A stretch of DNA of 13,486 nucleotides. Source: Pseudomonas sp. UBA4617 (GTDB taxonomy: Bacteria > Pseudomonadota > Gammaproteobacteria > Pseudomonadales > Pseudomonadaceae). How positions within the stretch are numbered: the first letter of the stretch is position 1; every line of letters begins with the position of its first letter. Positions 11,585 through 13,486 of the stretch are shown here, in pieces. The position numbers and the translations under genes were made by a program. Under the pieces are notes generated by a model. That model was not told the DNA's origin. It was given only the letters and a program-made list of their open reading frames with translations, and made no database searches. The stretch is from positions 1-13,486 of the forward strand of contig NZ_DGIR01000003.1 of the NCBI RefSeq assembly GCF_002386445.1, given 5' to 3'.

Positions 11585-13486
11585 TCGTGAATCTCCCTGG
11601 TACACACCTCAACGTATCCACTCGGCAGGCTCCGATCCGGCCAATACATTACCAAAAGCGTAGCTGCCAGAATTGTATGTTGCCCTATGGCCGGCATGAG
11701 CGATATCGAGCCTGAAATTTCTAACTGGCAAAGCCCAGAAGAATAAGGTTTTTGTGTTTCGATAATTGAATGTTTTCGGTCGTAATCAGGGATCCGTGGC
11801 GATGCAAAACTCGAAAACGAGGAGGACGGCGATAGAGACTCTTCAGAGCTTGCAAAAAAATCTCCCGAAGCAATAGTTTCTCCACCAACGTAATCGGGAT
11901 GATTGCCGTCACCGTAACGATGAACAATCAATTTCCAGCGATATCCCGAATACTGCTGATCATACCTAGGCAAAGCGATGAAAAACTTTAGATTGCTAAC
12001 GCTTTCAACACTAACCAGACCACCAATTTTCGGAAGGCCCGGCTCAGTTGCTAAGCGCGACTCAAAATTCAACTTCGCTTGAACACCTAGCGTGGCGGCA
12101 TTGAGTTCGGCAAAAGCGATATCCGCATATTGTGGAGCATTCCAATGAATAATCGTTTTTTCGTTTGCTTTTCCAAAGTAGCATCGCCTTATCCAACGTT
12201 CCAGATCAGTCGATTCATTTTTCTGGGCGTACTTGCTTAATTGATAAGCAGCAAGCGTAACGATTATCCCGATTCCCAGCGGGCCAAAAACCAGGGGAAT
12301 GAATACTGCGACTCCGAATGCAACAGTGCCAGCGGCATACAAAACGACCGAAAATAAATATTGATAGTACGCGACATCATCACCCGCAGCGGCAGTGCGT
12401 CTCATGGCATTGATTGCTTGGGCCGTATCGAAGACCCCTGCAATCGAACTCACCAAAGCACCAAGCCTTATCAAGGCCTCCCCTGTGACTGCAACACCCT
12501 TTGCCTGCGCCAAATTCAGTGGGCCAGCGCTTGATCTCAAAATGAGCCCAACCAGTTCGATACTCCCTCCCAACACGCCCAACTGGGATCCCTGCAACGC
12601 CAACTTGGCCTCATGCGCCTTGGGCCCAATTTCCGCTTCCGCCTTTTCCTGATTCCTGCCCAGGCTGTCCTGCTGCAGATACAACCCGCCTATCGCCAGC
12701 AGCACTTCCCAACTCCCAGCCACCCCGCGCAACCCGGAAAACCCGGTCCTTACCAATCGGGCCGCCTGCTGTGAGGTGATCTTCATCCCATGCAACAACC
12801 TGCGCGCATCGGTTTCCAACGTCCCCGCCGCCACCGAGATATCCACCAGGGCAAGCTGCGCCGCGCTGCTCGCCTGGTTCACCCCCATGCTGGCTTCCTT
12901 GAACAACCGCCCATGCACTTCTTCGGCCTTGCCCTCGACCCACACCGTCACGCTGATCATCGTGTGGCTGAAGCGTGGGTCGAGCACGGCCAGGCTCATC
13001 AGCCCGTGCTGGATGATCGGCCGCACCTTGCGCATCGACTTCATCGAGCCAAACTCGAAATCGTCGATGTTGCGCTGCATCCGGTCCCGCGCCGCGGCAA
13101 TGGAGGCATTGGCCTTGTGCTGCAATTCGCGTAGGTACTGGCTCTGCAGGGCGCAGTACTCGCCCAGCTTCATCTTCACTTCCAGCTCGATCAGCTGCAC
13201 GCCGTTGTACAGATACTGCGTGGCGCTGTTCAGTTGCCGCACGGCTTTCTGGATGCCAGGCGACAGGCAGGGCGCCAGTCGCTGACTGGCTGCATTGAGC
13301 GCGCTTTGCGTTTCGGCGATGGCCTGCTTGAGGGTCGTGCGCAGGCGCAAGCCGGCGTCGTCACTGGCGACGATCTTGCTCAGCATGCTGTAGAGCCTGT
13401 CACTGTCATTCCAGTTGATCGCTTCTGTGGCAGAGAAACTGGGCAGCAGCCCGGCCAGCAGTGCTTGGTCGCGCATCAGCAAGGAG
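11581..13486 (-). CDS. Large membrane-type T6SS effector, BTH_I2691/VasX-like, 5'-truncated by window edge
   Basis: The visible part is about 635 residues; the frame is still open at the right edge, so the N-terminus (probably a few hundred residues) is outside. Residue numbers here count from 13482. Residues 20-240 are helical and rich in Gln, Ala and Leu, with coiled-coil character (for example ALQSQYLRELQHKANASIAA). Residues 250-420 hold about five hydrophobic segments (253-270, 297-318, 333-357, 376-396, 398-418). After these come LERWIRRCYFGK (427-438) and a soluble C-terminal domain of about 190 residues, rich in Ser and aromatic residues. This order, a long helical part, a membrane block, a W..RCYFGK turn and a beta-like tail, is what I know from the BTH_I2691 family of T6SS effectors, related to pore-forming VasX. 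The next genes encode DUF6708 (ATGA overlap) and PAAR proteins. The part after about residue 267 is visibly A+T-richer. A membrane-disrupting toxin role is inferred. Confidence 0.72.
   Translation of the reverse strand, partial: SLLMRDQALLAGLLPSFSATEAINWNDSDRLYSMLSKIVASDDAGLRLRTTLKQAIAETQSALNAASQRLAPCLSPGIQKAVRQLNSATQYLYNGVQLIELEVKMKLGEYCALQSQYLRELQHKANASIAAARDRMQRNIDDFEFGSMKSMRKVRPIIQHGLMSLAVLDPRFSHTMISVTVWVEGKAEEVHGRLFKEASMGVNQASSAAQLALVDISVAAGTLETDARRLLHGMKITSQQAARLVRTGFSGLRGVAGSWEVLLAIGGLYLQQDSLGRNQEKAEAEIGPKAHEAKLALQGSQLGVLGGSIELVGLILRSSAGPLNLAQAKGVAVTGEALIRLGALVSSIAGVFDTAQAINAMRRTAAAGDDVAYYQYLFSVVLYAAGTVAFGVAVFIPLVFGPLGIGIIVTLAAYQLSKYAQKNESTDLERWIRRCYFGKANEKTIIHWNAPQYADIAFAELNAATLGVQAKLNFESRLATEPGLPKIGGLVSVESVSNLKFFIALPRYDQQYSGYRWKLIVHRYGDGNHPDYVGGETIASGDFFASSEESLSPSSSFSSFASPRIPDYDRKHSIIETQKPYSSGLCQLEISGSISLMPAIGQHTILAATLLVMYWPDRSLPSGYVEVCTREIHE

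Noticed and set aside
11585..11605. An earlier start at 11605 for DUF6708 copy 2
   Set aside because: The ATG at 11584 gives the ATGA overlap, a closer ribosome binding site and an alignment start matching copy 1.

Overview
The window looks like a chromosomal segment of a Pseudomonas of the P. putida group. The evidence is the GC-rich coding sequence with strong G/C third-position bias, short intergenic REP-type palindromes carrying the TGTGGGAGC / GCTCCCACA signature of that group, A-rich Crc/Hfq-type motifs, and the gene families present. No rRNA, tRNA, CRISPR array, insertion sequence or phage gene was seen.

Region 1 (1-8614) is a catabolic locus for a sugar acid, most likely a pentonate (arabonate or xylonate). 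An IlvD/Edd-family dehydratase (201-1934, minus) is divergent from a plus-strand run: ACS-family MFS transporter (2117-3424), FAH-fold AraD1/XylX-like 2-keto-3-deoxy-pentonate dehydratase (3453-4442), alpha-ketoglutarate-semialdehyde-type aldehyde dehydrogenase (4647-6221), second ACS-family MFS transporter (6317-7648) and D-2-hydroxyacid dehydrogenase (7658-8614). Together they give uptake, dehydration to 2-keto-3-deoxypentonate, a second dehydration to 2,5-dioxopentanoate (alpha-ketoglutarate semialdehyde) and oxidation to 2-oxoglutarate, with the reductase feeding in 2-keto acids. No sugar dehydrogenase or lactonase is present. This fits oxidation of the sugar in the periplasm and import of the acid. 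The divergent intergenic region carries two 11-bp palindromes matching the GntR/FadR-subfamily operator pattern, 74 bp apart centre to centre. Both transporter genes have the same AAnAAnAA octamer just upstream of their ribosome binding sites, a likely mark of Crc/Hfq catabolite repression.

Region 2 (8615-9575) is a spacer with two small plus-strand genes for very acidic, proline-rich, probably disordered proteins of unknown function. A long hairpin follows, between convergent genes.

Region 3 (9576-13486, minus strand) reads as a type VI secretion (T6SS) cargo module. In transcription order it holds the C-terminal part of a large multi-membrane-segment effector resembling the BTH_I2691/VasX-like family (its 5' end lies beyond the right edge), a two-TM DUF6708 protein, a PAAR spike-tip protein and a second DUF6708 protein. 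The first two junctions are 4-bp ATGA overlaps. The DUF6708 genes share a highly conserved 3' half but have diverged, A+T-richer 5' halves. The effector gene also changes composition partway along. Both look like the mosaicism typical of polymorphic toxin/immunity loci. The immunity role of DUF6708 is inferred from position and topology only.
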